Part shown: in pieces, positions 11,508-23,427 of the stretch | Position numbering within the stretch: position 1 is the first letter of the stretch | Layout: every line of letters starts with the position of its first letter | Assembly: GCA_940337035.1 (NCBI GenBank) | Contig: CALNHX010002798.1 | Span: 1 to 64,000, forward strand | Reading direction: 5' to 3' | Source: Agriotes lineatus | Lineage: Eukaryota; Arthropoda; Insecta; Coleoptera; Elateridae | Length of the DNA stretch: 64,000 nucleotides | Made by a program: the position numbers and the translations under genes | Notes under the pieces: model-generated | Told to the model about the DNA's origin: nothing | The model's input: only the letters and a program-made list of their open reading frames with translations | The model's database searches: none

Positions 11508-11868
11508 TAATCCAGAGGCGTGTCTAGGTGGGTGCATTTTATTTAATATTAATAAGAAAAAATAGTCCGATATTTGTATTTCGATAGAGGAGTAAAAAAT
11601 ACAATCTCACTACGATTTAGAAATAAAATAGTAGATTATGCAATGAGGGAGAGAAATGCGTTATTTTGCTATATTTCTGACTCGGGGGCGAAGCCCAAGA
11701 GTCAGATATTGCACATTGTATAATCTACTATTTTATCTCTAAATCGTAGTGAGGTTGTATTTTTTACTCCTCTATCGAAATACAAATATATCGGACTATT
11801 TTTTCTTATTAATATTAAATAAAATGCACCCACCCAGACACGCCCCTGGATTAAATAACCTATTGGAA
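11508..11868. repeat. Nested palindrome with ~125-bp arms
   Basis: Left arm 11508-11637 and right arm 11713-11868 are near-perfect reverse complements, including GTGGGTGCATTTTATTTAAT against ATTAAATAAAATGCACCCAC. The ~75-bp spacer holds its own small GC-rich hairpin (CTTGGGCTTCGCCCCCGAG on the minus strand). The start codon of the following reading frame lies within the right arm. Confidence 0.85.
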
Positions 11869-12444
11869 TTAATTAAATTATACAAACATTACTATACACA
11901 TAACGAAGATTACGGAGATATATTTGATGGTGGGCTGAAAAATTTACGTGAAGCTAGTGTTGTAACTTTTGTTGGTATTATACTGCGAACGTTGCTGCAT
12001 TGTCATAAAAGTTTGTCTGCTGTAGCAGATGAGATTTTACAACCGAGTGAAGAAACCGATAACCTAAGAAAACTTGTCAAACAATTTCAAATATTTGTTG
12101 GACGTTCCACTGCTCAACTGAATCTTATTCTACAATTGGGTATTAAATACTCTGTTTCTTCTGAGGATCGTTATTCTTTTCTGGACTTTTTAAAATATTT
12201 CAGTGTGCCTCTACCAACTGAAGAGAAAAAACAGATAGTGCAGTTTTTGATAACCAAACTTCCAGAGAAAGGCAAAAACAATAATATTGTGACAAATTTT
12301 ATTCGGTATGTGGAGAAGAAAGGTCCTGCAGACTACATGGAAAGACGTAAATTGTTAGCTGATGCATCAACTACTCTAGAAACTGAAAAAGAAATAGAAG
12401 AGGATATTATTAATCAAGAAACACGAAATGGCACGAGGCAATGA
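11824..12444 (+). CDS. Unidentified helical protein frame, 207 codons
   Basis: I do not recognise this protein. The open frame runs from 11749, but the first plausible Met, MHPPRHAPGL, is at 11824, inside a palindrome arm; upstream codons are repeat sequence. From residue 12 on, the composition is that of an ordinary folded protein: mixed charged and hydrophobic residues and predicted helices, with no low complexity. Segments include DYGDIFDGGLKNLREASVVT, RSTAQLNLILQLGI and LPEKGKNNNIVTNF. The last ~10 residues overlap an LINE tail read in another phase. There is no transposase, RT or zinc-finger signature. It may be a captured or retrocopied fragment of a host gene, or an unknown protein of the element. 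Whether it is transcribed cannot be judged. Confidence 0.45.
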   Translation: MHPPRHAPGLNNLLELIKLYKHYYTHNEDYGDIFDGGLKNLREASVVTFVGIILRTLLHCHKSLSAVADEILQPSEETDNLRKLVKQFQIFVGRSTAQLNLILQLGIKYSVSSEDRYSFLDFLKYFSVPLPTEEKKQIVQFLITKLPEKGKNNNIVTNFIRYVEKKGPADYMERRKLLADASTTLETEKEIEEDIINQETRNGTRQ

Positions 12445-12537
12445 CTAAGGCTAAAGATCGAATGGTTTGGAGGAAAGTCATAGCCAACACCTCTACACCG
12501 TAAGGTAGAAGAGGACGGATTAAGTAAGTAAGTAAGT
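12425..12537 (+). mobile_element. 3' tail of an RTE-like LINE
   Basis: In one phase the segment reads as the C-terminal ending common to RTE-like ORF2 proteins (KAKDRMVWRKVIANTSTP then stop), followed by a purine-rich leader and a (TAAG)n run. Such short tandem tails are typical of RTE-clade 3' ends. Only ~110 bp remain: a severely 5'-truncated insertion. Confidence 0.6.
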
Positions 12538-12804
12538 ATAATTATCAAAAGTAAATTAATGAAAAAATTAACGGCCTGTATCTCGGCAACGAAACGTTTC
12601 TGGACACAAGTTTATAGGACATTTTTTGTTTATTTTTAACAAAAGAATCTGTCTTTAAATTGTTTTGTAATATTAAAGAATCACCCTTATACTAATGCTC
12701 TAATCTTCACCATTAATTGTTATTGTTAAAACTGTTTTAGTAAACAATGTTTAGCTTTCTGATGTCTTAAATAAATGTTGCTGTAAGTAGGTTTATGCAA
12801 AGTA

Positions 12805-12810
12805 TTTATT
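12805..12810 (-). terminator. Poly(A) signal of prophenoloxidase
   Basis: AATAAA on the minus strand, 154 nt after the stop codon and the first such hexamer downstream of it. Confidence 0.65.
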
Positions 12811-12963
12811 TTCTAAATTCACTGTATGTACATTTCAATTAAGCAAGCAATTAACTAGATTAAGATGAAACTGTAGTCACAAAAAATGTATTAAGTAGTG
12901 CTACCAATCATTAACCATTTTCATAGCCATGGTCGAGTAAGTAGAGTTGCACTTGTCCCACAT

Positions 12964-15458
12964 CTAATTATTAGCCTTTGGTCTCACAGTGCGGTTGTTG
13001 AAGCGAATTGTGACATCTTGAACTCGCATATTGGGGGTGATGAATTGCTCCAAGGTGTCGACTCCATCACGGGGCATCCTGTCAAAGGGATAGCCCATGG
13101 AGCGGCGGTCAGGGTAAAGCTTATCCTTGATACCACAATAGCTGGCAGCATCATTGCACAGACCAGCCGTGTCTTGATTGATCTAAGTAGCGGAAAAAAT
13201 TATCAGCAATTTTTTAGAATTTAAAGACCATAACTTACGCGATCATCAGCAAAGTTGGAAATCATAACGAAGAGATGGCATGGCAATCCTTCGGGGCTGC
13301 CCTTGGGGATGAGCATGTGCTGTGGCCAGCCACAGCCGCAGAAGTTGAATTGCTCCAATTCGTCTCCTCCGGCAGGCCTGTTGAACTCCAAGTTGCGGAA
13401 AGTTCGTTCGAATGGAATTGTTACTGATGACTGGTTGGAACGGCGGGAGATTGTATTTTGTCCCGGTCTCACTAAGCAGAGAGACGTTTAGAGGTTGTTG
13501 ATGAATTCGTGGAAGCACTTACAGTTAACAACAAACTTATCCAGTTCCACAAACATGACCTTTTGGTCCCTGAACAACCACGGGTTGCCTCTTTCATCTT
13601 GAGCAGGAGCAATGAAGATTCTGCAAGTTCCTTGCCTCTGTGCACCACCGTTATTTACGTTGATGTTGTAAGTGAATGGTTGATGTTGCAAGTGAGTGAA
13701 TCTAACAAATACAGAGCCACGGGGTTGGAAGTCCATTCCTCGGGATAAGTCGACGTCGGATTGTTGCCAGAAGGTGTTTAGTACATTGGGCTGAGCACTT
13801 TGAGCCTGGATTTGCACTGATTCCACAGTAACTCCATCGTAACCCAACTAAAATAAATAATTAAAATCGGGAGACTTTTTGCAATAATCTAATAATCTTA
13901 CTTGGCCAACAGTGTAGCGAGGAAGAGTAGCCTTGTGTTCTTGGAAAATGTCGTCAATGTAGCTGTGCCAGCGGTAGAAAACAGGATCACGCATTGCTGT
14001 AGTTGAATCGCCCATAACACCGAAAGATTCCTACAAGAATTTTTCTTAATTTTCAGCAAGTAACTTTTTGGAAATAGTTACCAAGTGGCGATGATCTGGG
14101 TCGTGACTGTAGGAAATGAAGACGTGTCCCATATTGTGAAGATCTCCATAGAATGTTCTATTTGGGGATAAAATACTGGATTCAATCATGTTTCCAAGAA
14201 CATCGATACCTTCATTTTCAGTAAGCGTAATTTCGTTGCCTTGTTCCTATAAAGCCAGAAGTTAACACTCGAGGACAATTTTAAAAATAAGAGCGAATTA
14301 CATCTTTTACAATACCGGAATGGATGGCAGCGAAAATCCGGTCCCTCCAGCGTTCGAGTTGGTCAATATCAGCTTTGATCTGGTCCTGTTCTCTGTTCAG
14401 GTTGCTGATTTTTTGTTCAGCGACACGTGCAGGGTAAGATCGACTAGCTACCAAGCTGTCCAGTTTGGGGAAATAGGCTTCCTTAATGGGTTTACGCCAG
14501 TCAATGAAACGCTCGACTCGCTTCAGCTTGTTGCTCAGGCGCTCCATGTTGTAGCGGGCAACGATTTGCTGATGCATGTAGTAAAACAGTTCCCCACGTC
14601 TGTTCTTCGCAACGATTTCTCGGGCTGCATCGAAGGGGTAGACCAAATGCCAGTGCCAATGGTGAAGATTGACGCCGATATCTTCACGGAAATAAGCTAA
14701 GCGATGCTCTTCCTCCAGATTGGATGCAGTGAAGTCAATGGGGATTTCAATGGGCATCTGGGGAAAGACGTTAGAGATTGGATGAGTTTTAATTAAAATG
14801 TTTCTGCAAAATACTTACCCTAGAGCCGGTTGGTACAATCGTGGCCTCTTCACGAGCCCTTGTAAACACCTTGCTGTCTACGTACTTATCCGGGAACGAC
14901 TGGATAAATGAAGGAACGTCGAGATCTTGGGTGTCAGGCCTATGAAGTAGAGCAACAGATAGACAGTAGTTGAACATGTAAGGGTTGACACGGTCACGAG
15001 CATAAACGGCCATCGATTGAAGCTCGTCTACGTTGCGCATCGCTGAAAAAGTATCGGAAATTATTTCCAGTCATCTTCATTTATGGACGTGTTTACCCAT
15101 GAAAATATTAATGAGGCGCCCTGCGAGTCTGCGGTGCTTTTGAATGAAGAGCGAGAAGTTTTCATGGCGCCCCAGTTCCAAAATTTCGCCCAGCTCTGGC
15201 AGTGAGATCTTCTTCACGGGAATCCTTTCACCTGCTTCTTCACCAAAGCGACTGAAAAGTTGCACGCCAATTGGTTTGTACCGGTCGGCCTGTAAAGTGA
15301 AGCGAGTTTATGTTGAAAATGCCTTTTTGCAAGTACGAAAATCTTACCAAGTAGTCGTTGTCTATGTCGAATACAGCTTGTTTGTCGCCCTTGCCAACAA
15401 AGACAGGTTCAAGAGGGCGGTCGTACAGAAGCAGCAGGTTCTTCTTGTCAGCAGCCAT
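12964..15458 (-). CDS. PPO: Prophenoloxidase (type 3 copper protein), 9 exons
   Basis: Zymogen of phenoloxidase, which oxidises mono- and diphenols to quinones for melanisation, wound sealing and cuticle hardening in haemolymph. Exons: 15458-15348, 15289-15097, 15042-14819, 14757-14302, 14246-14082, 14030-13902, 13847-13523, 13471-13239 and 13182-12964. All junctions are GT-AG, introns are 51-61 nt, and the phases join to 684 codons, the usual family length. Copper site A ligands are H209, H213 and H238 (HHWHWH motif). Copper site B ligands are H365, H369 and H405. The activation cleavage site SRFG places the scissile bond at R51-F52, as in insect PPOs. The C-terminal thiol-ester-like motif GCGWPQHM is at 580-587. 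There is no signal peptide, typical for insect PPO released by cell lysis. No stops or frameshifts: an apparently functional gene. The whole transcription unit is free of transposable elements. Confidence 0.98.
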
Positions 15459-15540
15459 TTTGTGCAATTTGTTATGCGAGTATAATTGAAAACTCTAGCT
15501 GGCTCGTCCAAACACAAGGTGGAAGGATTCCTCGATGTGC

Positions 15541-15578
15541 AACTGATGAATGTGAGGAGCATCTTGCTTTTTATTTAG
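15541..15578 (-). promoter_or_regulatory. Core promoter of prophenoloxidase (TATA-like and Inr)
   Basis: On the minus strand, an arthropod initiator TCAGTT (A at 15544) lies 86 nt upstream of the start codon, and a TATA-like AAATAAAAAG is centred about 30 nt upstream of it. Spacing and order fit an arthropod TATA/Inr promoter. No experimental start site is available. Confidence 0.6.
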
Positions 15579-17229
15579 AATGAATTCGGTAAACATTTTC
15601 AACAGACCAATAGTATTGCAGTCTTCAGCCACATGGGGACAGCTGTTTGTCCGATTTTAATTTTATTTGTCAGTTTTAGATGAAGGATGTGGTTTCTTAT
15701 CAAACCACTCTGTACTATTTTGAACAGTCCTACAAAATCACATGTTTTTCATTGAAATTATATAGAAATGAATTTAATTAATAATGTATAGCTTTATTTT
15801 TTAACTAATTATGTAGGTACTCAATAAATATCTTGTGATTAGAAATTCCTGGGTAATCAATCTTTGTAATACGAGACATATTGCATCAGTTTCAATATAA
15901 AATAAAAATGTTAGAAATGCTTCTAATTTAAGCAAACTTATTCCTTACCTTACCTAAGTAAATGCACTTTTTTTTATTGGAAAACACTACCTACTTGCAA
16001 TAAAAAAATAAATCGAGACATGTTAATATTAAAAGTGATTTAGGTATTATAATTATTTCTACTAATATTTCAGATTTATTGCTGTTTTATGTTGAAATTT
16101 AATTTTCAGATAGTAGGCAGTATAAATTTAAAATACACTTTCAGAAATTTAAAAAATAATGTACAAGCACTGTCTGAATCGATTTTACTCTTCATAAAAA
16201 TGTTTGAAATTTTGTGTTGAAGTGCTTCCTCCTTACTCAAAACTATAAGTTGTATTTTTCATTTCATAGCAAATTTCAAAAATTTGCTATTCAAGACTCT
16301 ACAACATTTCAAATTAAAAAGAGTTGTTAAGTTTTATCTGTTCATTTAGCCATAAACAGATGCAATTGGGCAACTGCTATGCAATTATGTCTACTTTTAG
16401 GAAAAATATTAGGAACATTTTTAATTTATTATTTATTTCTGTTCGAAATGTTGTAGGTAGGTATATAGTTCAGCATATAAGCTCCCTGCATGTTCAAATT
16501 GCGCAAATTAATTTGTGTACCAAATATACAACTTAATGATGTGAAACAATAATAAGCAACAAAATCAAAATAGAAACTAAAGTTCAGAAAAAAATTTGCT
16601 TTGTTCCAAAAAATCTTTAATGCAAGGCACTTTCCGTATTAGCAGTAATAATAATAAACGCTTTTTATTTAGCTTTTCCCTATTTCAGTACAATAATAAA
16701 AGTACGGGATACTATACATTTACATTAAAAGTGATCATATTCCAATATACAACACAAATATCACATGCCTAATAACTAATTTACATATAGAATAAAAGGT
16801 AAAACATTCAAGTTTAAAATAAATATGTTAAGAAACTATAGTCTGTTTTTTTGCTTTATGATTCAGAGCAGGCTTTGCTTTTGCATTTTTGTAACAGTGT
16901 AGGTAGTTGGTTACAAAGAAAAAACACTAGTAATGTCAAACATTTATTACAACTGTCAATGTGTTATCTTATAAGCACTATATACATAATGCAAGCTACA
17001 ATTACTGAACCACTGACATTAAATAAGGTATTGCTTTATTTTAAGAAATTTTATTTAAACATGGTTGTTATATCCAACTGTACAGAAACGTCATAAAATG
17101 TCTATGTTCTAATGTGAAAATATATTATTAAAAACTTGCTGATGATTTTTGTTTGCAAATCTGTGTTGTAGAAGTTATTATTTATACTAAACATATAAGA
17201 GAGATTAACTGTTTTTTTAACACTGCCTA
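15579..17229. other. AT-rich intergenic region
   Basis: Upstream of the prophenoloxidase promoter. Short frames (16324-16536, 16851-17096) are AT-biased and show no domains. It could hold prophenoloxidase enhancers, but I see no specific sites that I could defend. Confidence 0.5.
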
Positions 17230-17720
17230 AAAATGCCACCGTTCATACACTTATAATAGTAGCTGTCATTATTGTCCGAACCCAACAGTAAGTCACACCC
17301 TGGTAAAAATCCTGATGTGCACCCTGCATGCAAAATAGTATATCTCTTTCCCTCTGCCTTAACATTAGATGGATTACTTTCCAAGTCTGTGTCGTGGGTC
17401 TATCTATGCAGACTGGTTCCATTGCGAAATATCCAGTTTCATCCAAAAACCGGAACATACATTTTTCACTAGAATTTCAAAATTGTAAATATTTCTTTAA
17501 AGAAGTAATCTTCGTCGAAATTACATGATTCTTCTCGCAAGCCAATTTTCTGCCACTCACATTATATTTACATCCCATATTTTTTAATGTGTAGTATAAT
17601 TTTGAACGAGTCCTGATATAATTTAGTTCCTCTCTTGCACATCGCAATAAACTATCCAAAGTAAAAAAAATTACAAAGTTTCTTAATATCCTCCTTGAAA
17701 CTATAGTCCTCCCAAGTTAA
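17230..17720 (-). pseudogene. DDE transposase relic (IS630/Tc1-like)
   Basis: Minus strand in several phases. The N-terminal part reads TLKNMGCKYN...GRKLACEKNHVISTKITSLK, which matches the linker helices before the catalytic core. Then FLDETGYFAMEP carries the first catalytic Asp (LDET motif). A shifted phase then continues with EGKRYTILHAG, SGFLPGCDLLLGS and MNGGIF, the order seen in insect DDE_3-type endonucleases. At least two frameshifts; truncated at about 17225 before the second Asp. Not functional. Related to the relic at 61650-62440. Confidence 0.75.
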
Positions 17721-18081
17721 AAATTCTTTTTCCTTTTTCATATTGTCATTCGGTTGTTGATGGATTGTAAGAAATTTTATAATGGTTTAATAATTAATAC
17801 TTATATCAAAGATTTGACCAACTCTTCCCATGATGGCTGCTTTACATAATTTACCATTGATATGTTTTATATTAGTAAAACAGCGTTTTATAGCTACTTT
17901 AGCTTTACTATTAATGCTGCCTTTTCGTGGCACTTTATTAAACGCTAATGAAGTGTCAACGTGACAATCTCGGGGACCTTGATTTTGACGTTAGGTATAT
18001 TTTGTAACTAAACTGTTGTACACTGCTAAAATAATATAAATGCAAGGCCTGCTCTGAATTATAAAGCAAAAAAACAGACTA
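17721..18081. other. Short interval, no gene seen
   Basis: AT-rich; includes 17900-17990 with a more mixed composition. No coding or RNA feature recognised. Confidence 0.4.
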
Positions 18082-18600
18082 TATGATCCGTTCACGATCT
18101 TTTTGGGTCAAGTGAGGCTATGGCCATCTAGTAATTTTGTTGGCAGAACTTCTGTTGCAACTAAACTCCCTCATGGAAATTGACACCTTTTGTGTTAGGT
18201 TAGGTTGTTTTCAGTTTAAGGTTATATTTTCTGAATAGGTACATTGTTGCCGGATATTCTCTAGTCTCCACATCGACTCGCGTTCTTTTCAATTTGGTCT
18301 GTCCTTTTTAAATTGGAAGTAGCATCGTTTAATGAAATTTTTTTGTTGTAACAAAATTATTTTGGGCATTTTAACTTTTCCTTTGACGAAAATTAAAATT
18401 ATTTTTACACATTTGATAAATCATTTGTTTTCTTACGAATATTAAAATAATAAATCTGGCAATGTGGTGGCAAGAAAATGTCGAACAGACACTGACAGAA
18501 AAAAAATGTTGCATCCGCTATATCATCGAATCAGTTAGTCCAACATGAAAAGAAAAAAGCATAGCCAACTCTGTCCCAAAAAGGTCGTGAACGGCTTATA
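18082..18600. mobile_element. TIR element family 'CCGTTCACGA', copy 1 (519 bp)
   Basis: Ends TATGATCCGTTCACGATC and GGTCGTGAACGGCTTATA. Shares body sequence with a longer copy at 60348-61589 and an inverted, truncated copy at 49660-50568, and appears to be an internal-deletion derivative. Contains GTGTTAGGTTAGGTTGTTTT. Non-coding; probably a non-autonomous DNA transposon with a TA-type target. Confidence 0.8.
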
Positions 18601-19149
18601 GATATAAATATTATAGTCTGTTCAGTAAACATAAAAACACAAAGTGGCCTTTGATTTCCAAAATTTCATGAGTGTACTTTCAGAATTTATCTTTGTCTAG
18701 GAATGTACTTACAAAAACTTACTAAAACAAATAGGTTAAGGGTATGACATTTACCTCCTATCTGTCATAAATGTTGTAAATATAAACTTTTAAGATATTA
18801 TACAAATTCTGTGTTGCATACAATTGACGTAGCGTTTACTAATAGGCATTTTTATTACATTTTATTAAACTTCAGGTGAGAATTTCTAGAGAAATATTCC
18901 ACTTTGACACTGACAATCAGAACTATTAATTGTCATTTTTTTCAAATCTGCCTGTACACAGGCGTGGAAACATTTTCAAAACAAAATAGAGAATCCCTAG
19001 TACAAAAATTATATGCACATGCCAACTTCAAAAAACTTGAAATGTTTTTGTGTTTACTGAATGCCCTATACACGAAAATCACATTTTTTATTCAGGTATA
19101 TTTCCTTGTTGCTTTGATCTCCATTTTTTGTATCGAATTTTGAAATTGT
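18601..19149. other. AT-rich interval
   Basis: No gene recognised; the 79-codon frame at 18904-19143 is AT-driven. Confidence 0.4.
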
Positions 19150-20990
19150 TTACACTAGTTGCATCTTTTACTTATTTTGGTATAGCGTTGAACATTTGAA
19201 TTCCTTTATTAAATATTGATTGAAAACCGTTATTGGAACTTAAAATATTATTGTTTCTCGCTTTGTAAGCATGAACATTGTTATTTTTTGTAAGGAAATT
19301 TAACAAGTAATTAGGCAATTTTTTATTAATAATTTTGTAAATAAAGATCATCACATTCATGTTTATTATGTAGTTAATTGATTGGAACTACAAGGTTTTT
19401 AACATTACTTCGATGTGTGTGTACTTATTGCATCCCCATATCACTCACATAGCCCTATTCTGTAATATTTCAAAATGTTGAATAATTGACTTGGGAACTC
19501 AAAAAAGTGCTGTACTACAATAATAAAAATGGGGCAAAACAATTGTTTTGTAGATTGTAATTGTTGCTGAAACCGATAAATATTTTCCAAATCTTATTAG
19601 AAAACCAATCTTCTTATATTTCGTTTTTGATGTGTTTAATTTTAATTTGTTAGTATTTAACCAATTAACTAATTTATTCAAGTTTTTGTTCATTTTATCA
19701 GCTATAGTTATAAAGCTGATATTGACAATAAGGTGTCGTCTGCAAATAAATTAACAACAATAAATGGATCAAGGCATCTATAAATATCATTAATATATAT
19801 ATATATAAGGAATAAGATAGGCCCCAGTATACTTCCTTGGGGAACACCATGGTTATTTGGTAACTCATCAGACAATTTATCGTTAAATTTTGTTGCTTTG
19901 TATCTGTTAGATAATTAGTAAACCAAGTAAGTACTGTACCTTTTAATTCGTAATAATTTAATTTTTCTATTCATATTGCCCTGTCCAATGTTTCGAATGC
20001 ACGTTTAATATCTACAAAGATAGCTAAAATTAATTTACTGTCGTTTACATCCTTTTTCCAATTATTTAGTATCAATTGTATAGCTGACTGCCAGACTGAT
20101 TCTCATACATCAAATTATTATTATCAAAATATTCTCTTATTTGATCAACAACTGCCTTTTCTATAATTTTTTCAATAGTAGGAAGTAAATTAATTGTACT
20201 AAATTCTGAGGCATCCCATGTTCCTTCTACTTTTAGAATGTTCCATTTTCTAAAAATGTATTAATAACATGTAAGAGAAGATATTCTATAACGCCAAACA
20301 ATTTTCGTATAATAAAAACGTTAACATCAGCCGAAGAAGATCTTTTCATATTAAAAACAATATGTTTAAGTTCACAAATTTTAAGATTTCGAAACGTATA
20401 TAATTGTGAAGTTGTTCTATTATTTTTATTTCTCGTCCACACCTTGTTGGTGTTGGTAATCTTTGCAGCAAGAGCTTCCAAACTAAGAATAAAATAGCGA
20501 TTAAAATTATTTTAGAATTTCCTTTTTTAAATTGTTTGTCAAAATGTATTTGTTTTTCATCTAATATTACTTTATTATCACCTAATAAATTTTTTAGAGT
20601 AATCCACATTTGCTTAGGATTGTTTTTATTATTGTCAATCGTTTTTTTAATGTACTTCTTTTTTGTATTTTTTATTCCCACCCCAAGTTTATTATGCAGC
20701 GCTTTATACTTCTTTCAGTCATTTATATTTTGTGATGTTTGGAATAATTTATATGCTTTATCTGTGCCACGTTCAATACTTTTACATTCATTGCTAAACC
20801 AAGGATTTTTTACCTGATTAGGTTTAATTTTTATAAGAGGGGCAATAGTATTGAGAGGGTGTAACACTGTATTTTCAGCAAATTTAATATTAAAGTAACA
20901 TCAACACCGTTATAAGCACAATCGCTTTCAGTAAGGATGTCAATTATTTTATTAATATTGTCTGAATTAAAATTTCGTTTGTATTTATTT
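19150..20990 (-). pseudogene. Decayed CR1/Jockey-like LINE ORF2
   Basis: Read from right to left in shifting frames on the minus strand, the order of RT segments is preserved. A linker (MGIKNTKKKYIKKTIDNNKN) comes first. RT palm and finger pieces follow (an IIEKAVVDQIREYF-like segment near 20170, a VPQG-type box near 19850, FADD-like remains near 19735). Next is WLNTNKLKLNTSKTKY (19.6 kb), and finally a C-terminal segment (19172-19360). Many stops and frameshifts. Old and non-functional. Confidence 0.75.
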
Positions 20991-21079
20991 ATTTTACATG
21001 GTAATTCTTCAAAATATGTTTGATTGTCAATATTAATTGTAATAATGTCGTGGTCTGTTTAACATTTTAACGTGTTCAT

Positions 21080-21720
21080 TCCATCTTAGGTGGGAATCCA
21101 ACATAACACGAAGGTAAGTTGCATAATGAGCTCTTCATTTCCAGTCTGCACTTTGAATGTATTGAAGTCTGGTAAATTATTTACATGGATAGTGAATGGT
21201 AACCATACAGTCTTATTTAGGTTGATCGTAAGAAGATTTTCTCTTGCCCACTTGAAAGCTTATACCAGGTCTAGTTCAACTTTATTTCTCAGTCTCTCTC
21301 ATGACGAATCTTTGTAGAAAGAAAACTGTGTCATCGGCAAAAGCAATAGCTGAGCCATTTAGTTTTAGGCAAAGCAGGTCATTAAGATAAACATTAAAGA
21401 AAAGAGGATCAATTACAGAGCCTTGAGGAACACTGTATGTTATAAGTTTGTGCTCACTTTTAGTATTATTAATTTGCATACACTTGCCTATTTGTGAAAT
21501 AATTTTTCAATAGATTAAGCGTTGTTCCTCTAAATTCAATATCTTCAAGTTTTTCCAGTAGAATACTATATGTGAAACTGTATCAAATGCTTTTTAAAAA
21601 TCCACTAATATACACAGTGACTTCATGTTTGCATTTACACTTCAGTACGATCTTTGACAAAGTAGATTAATAGCATCTTCATCTTGAGTACTTCTTCCTG
21701 CTCGAAAGCCAAGTTGTGTA
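21080..21720 (-). pseudogene. LINE reverse transcriptase fragment (second family)
   Basis: Minus strand. LGFRAGRSTQDEDAINLL near 21700, a DFxKAFDTVSH motif near 21600, then an open stretch 21479-21282 with YSVPQGSVIDPLFFNVYLND and AIAFADDT (catalytic aspartates). Further downstream are HLRWNEHV-like remains near 21080. Sequence details differ from the neighbouring LINE relic, so this is a separate insertion. Frameshifted and truncated. Confidence 0.75.
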
Positions 21721-21960
21721 TTTATTTATTTATTCTCCTTAGCATAGAATTTCGGCTTAAACCACGTAGTATTTGTAGATAAACACCCAGCATTCTCTGG
21801 CTTAATGTGCCTTGCACCTTGTGAAGTCGAGCAAAAACCCGCGCGATGGCCATGCTCTTTGGTGGCTCGAGTTGTTTGAGTATCTTGAGAACGAGGATAC
21901 TTAGGCAGATTTGGCCGTTTCGCAAGACCTTGCAGCTTGCATCATCAGAGTAAAAGTCGC
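21712..21960 (-). mobile_element. Hammerhead-bearing repeat, copy A
   Basis: About 250 bp, similar to 33690-33980. On the minus strand a hammerhead-like core (21948-21917) is followed immediately by a 67-codon frame (21925-21722) whose residues match those of the other copy (HKVQGTLS, MLGV). Likely part of a Penelope-like pseudo-LTR or of a non-autonomous derivative. Confidence 0.6.
21917..21948 (-). ncRNA. Hammerhead ribozyme-like motif A
   Basis: Minus strand: CTGATGA, then stem II GCAAG/CTTGC (5 bp, nine-base loop), then GAAAC. The cleavage triplet position reads GCC rather than GUH, so this copy may be inactive. Confidence 0.6.
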
Positions 21961-23427
21961 ACTGCTAAGGAGAATAATTCGAGTAACCGCGAAAGTCTCA
22001 AACAGTACATATTTATTTATTTATTTAGTACTCAGTCAACAGCCGTTAGGCCAATTATAGGCGTCGCTGTATTTGATAAGATGTCACATTTATCTAGGAA
22101 ATTGACTAATCTTGATTTAACTATTTTTTTCTATTTTTTATTTTTTAAATTAGAGAGATTTAAGTTGTATTATGACAATTTGTAGGCTATACACTGGCAT
22201 TTAAAATAAAAAAGTTTTTTTCAATATCTTTATTATGAACGACGTTACAAGCTGTCTAGCGATTTACAAACATCCTGTATAAATAAGATAAAGCAGTGTG
22301 AAAGTGAGAAGTGAAATACACTGTATATAGTATTGTTTAGATACCCCTTTGTCAATAATAACTAATTGCTGTTTTCTATATTTATTATGTTTTTAATTCT
22401 CTTTATTGTTTCGATTTATTCTCTTGTTGATTTGGTTTTCATGTGTATGTACAAATCTGTTTGTTTGTTTTTTTCCTTCTTGTTAGATTCCTATATCTGT
22501 GTTTGGGCCAATAATTTTAGCAGATATTATATTTAAATTGGGAAGATTTGGTTTCTCATTTTATACTTGTTTTTATATTAGTTGAAGTGAAGATTCACTT
22601 TTTATTATTTCATTTATTTGTCTATGGCAGCCAGATATTAAGTCTTTAGTTCTATATCTTTCGGTATCTCATATCGGTATACTTCTTTGAGGTACCTACT
22701 ATAAATGCTTGGAGTTATTATGGAACTCTTCTTATAATTATTGCTCATTATCTTTTTTGATCTATTTTCATTTACTTGGAAAAATACTAAGTACTTATCA
22801 GCGGTTGGGAAGTCGTAGTTTATTTGTAAATGGGGGGGTTTAATAATCTTATACCTAGAATGTCTTTATGACTTTTACTTTCATCTTCTAATATGGCAGC
22901 TCTTCCTTCATTTATTCTGCTTGGTGAAGTTATAGGTATTTAATTAATAATTTAGTTTCTTGGTTTGATAACTATTATGATAACTTATATTACATTCATT
23001 CTTTAAGCTTGCAATATTTCTATTTTTATCCAGAACTCGCATATTATAGAGGCATAATTACACTGATATCACTTGTATTATGTAGGCCATAAACCCGTAG
23101 AGTTTTAGAGCCATAAAACCCTAGGGTTTTATTTTATTTAAAACATTGTCACGCTATGTCAAATTCGAGATTTGCACGTTAAGTTTTGCTTCAGTCTGTG
23201 TCAAATAACAAACAAAACCTAACCTACTAACCTCGAATTTGACATAAACTGACAATTCACTTTAGTACTGCCAAACGTATAACACGACTTTAATTATAAA
23301 TTTATTTGATATAATTATGACAGGTGTTGACAATGGGAATTACGTTTGACAAATAGTAAAACACAATTTATACATGGTGAAGAGCAATTGGAAAATCCTG
23401 TAACACCATTATAACACAAACTAGCAA
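21961..23427. other. AT-rich interval with a palindromic repeat core
   Basis: No gene. At about 23150-23265 lies a palindromic core (AACCTAACCTACTAACCTCG with an inverted partner upstream). It also occurs in the MITEs at 41720-42272, 47174-48065 and 50569-50806 and near 63150-63240. The remainder is AT-rich and featureless. Confidence 0.5.

Larger units (their letters stand above)
11274..12691. mobile_element. TIR element, 1.4 kb, carrying a reading frame
   Basis: Terminal inverted repeats of about 150 bp: 11276-11425 pairs with 12539-12690, with outer ends AAGGGTGATTCTTTAATATT and AATATTAAAGAATCACCCTT. A TA- or ATA-type target duplication is compatible with the flanks. It contains a nested palindrome (11508-11868), a 207-codon reading frame and an RTE-like LINE tail. 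It ends only about 110 bp from the prophenoloxidase poly(A) signal. The non-transposase reading frame makes gene capture possible. Confidence 0.75.

Noticed and set aside
13255..15485. Several plus-strand frames of 70-126 codons
   Set aside because: Antisense shadows of prophenoloxidase exons.
15541..15552. AACTGATGAATG upstream of prophenoloxidase as a hammerhead core
   Set aside because: No stem II or GAAAC follows; the minus strand here is better explained as the initiator of the gene.
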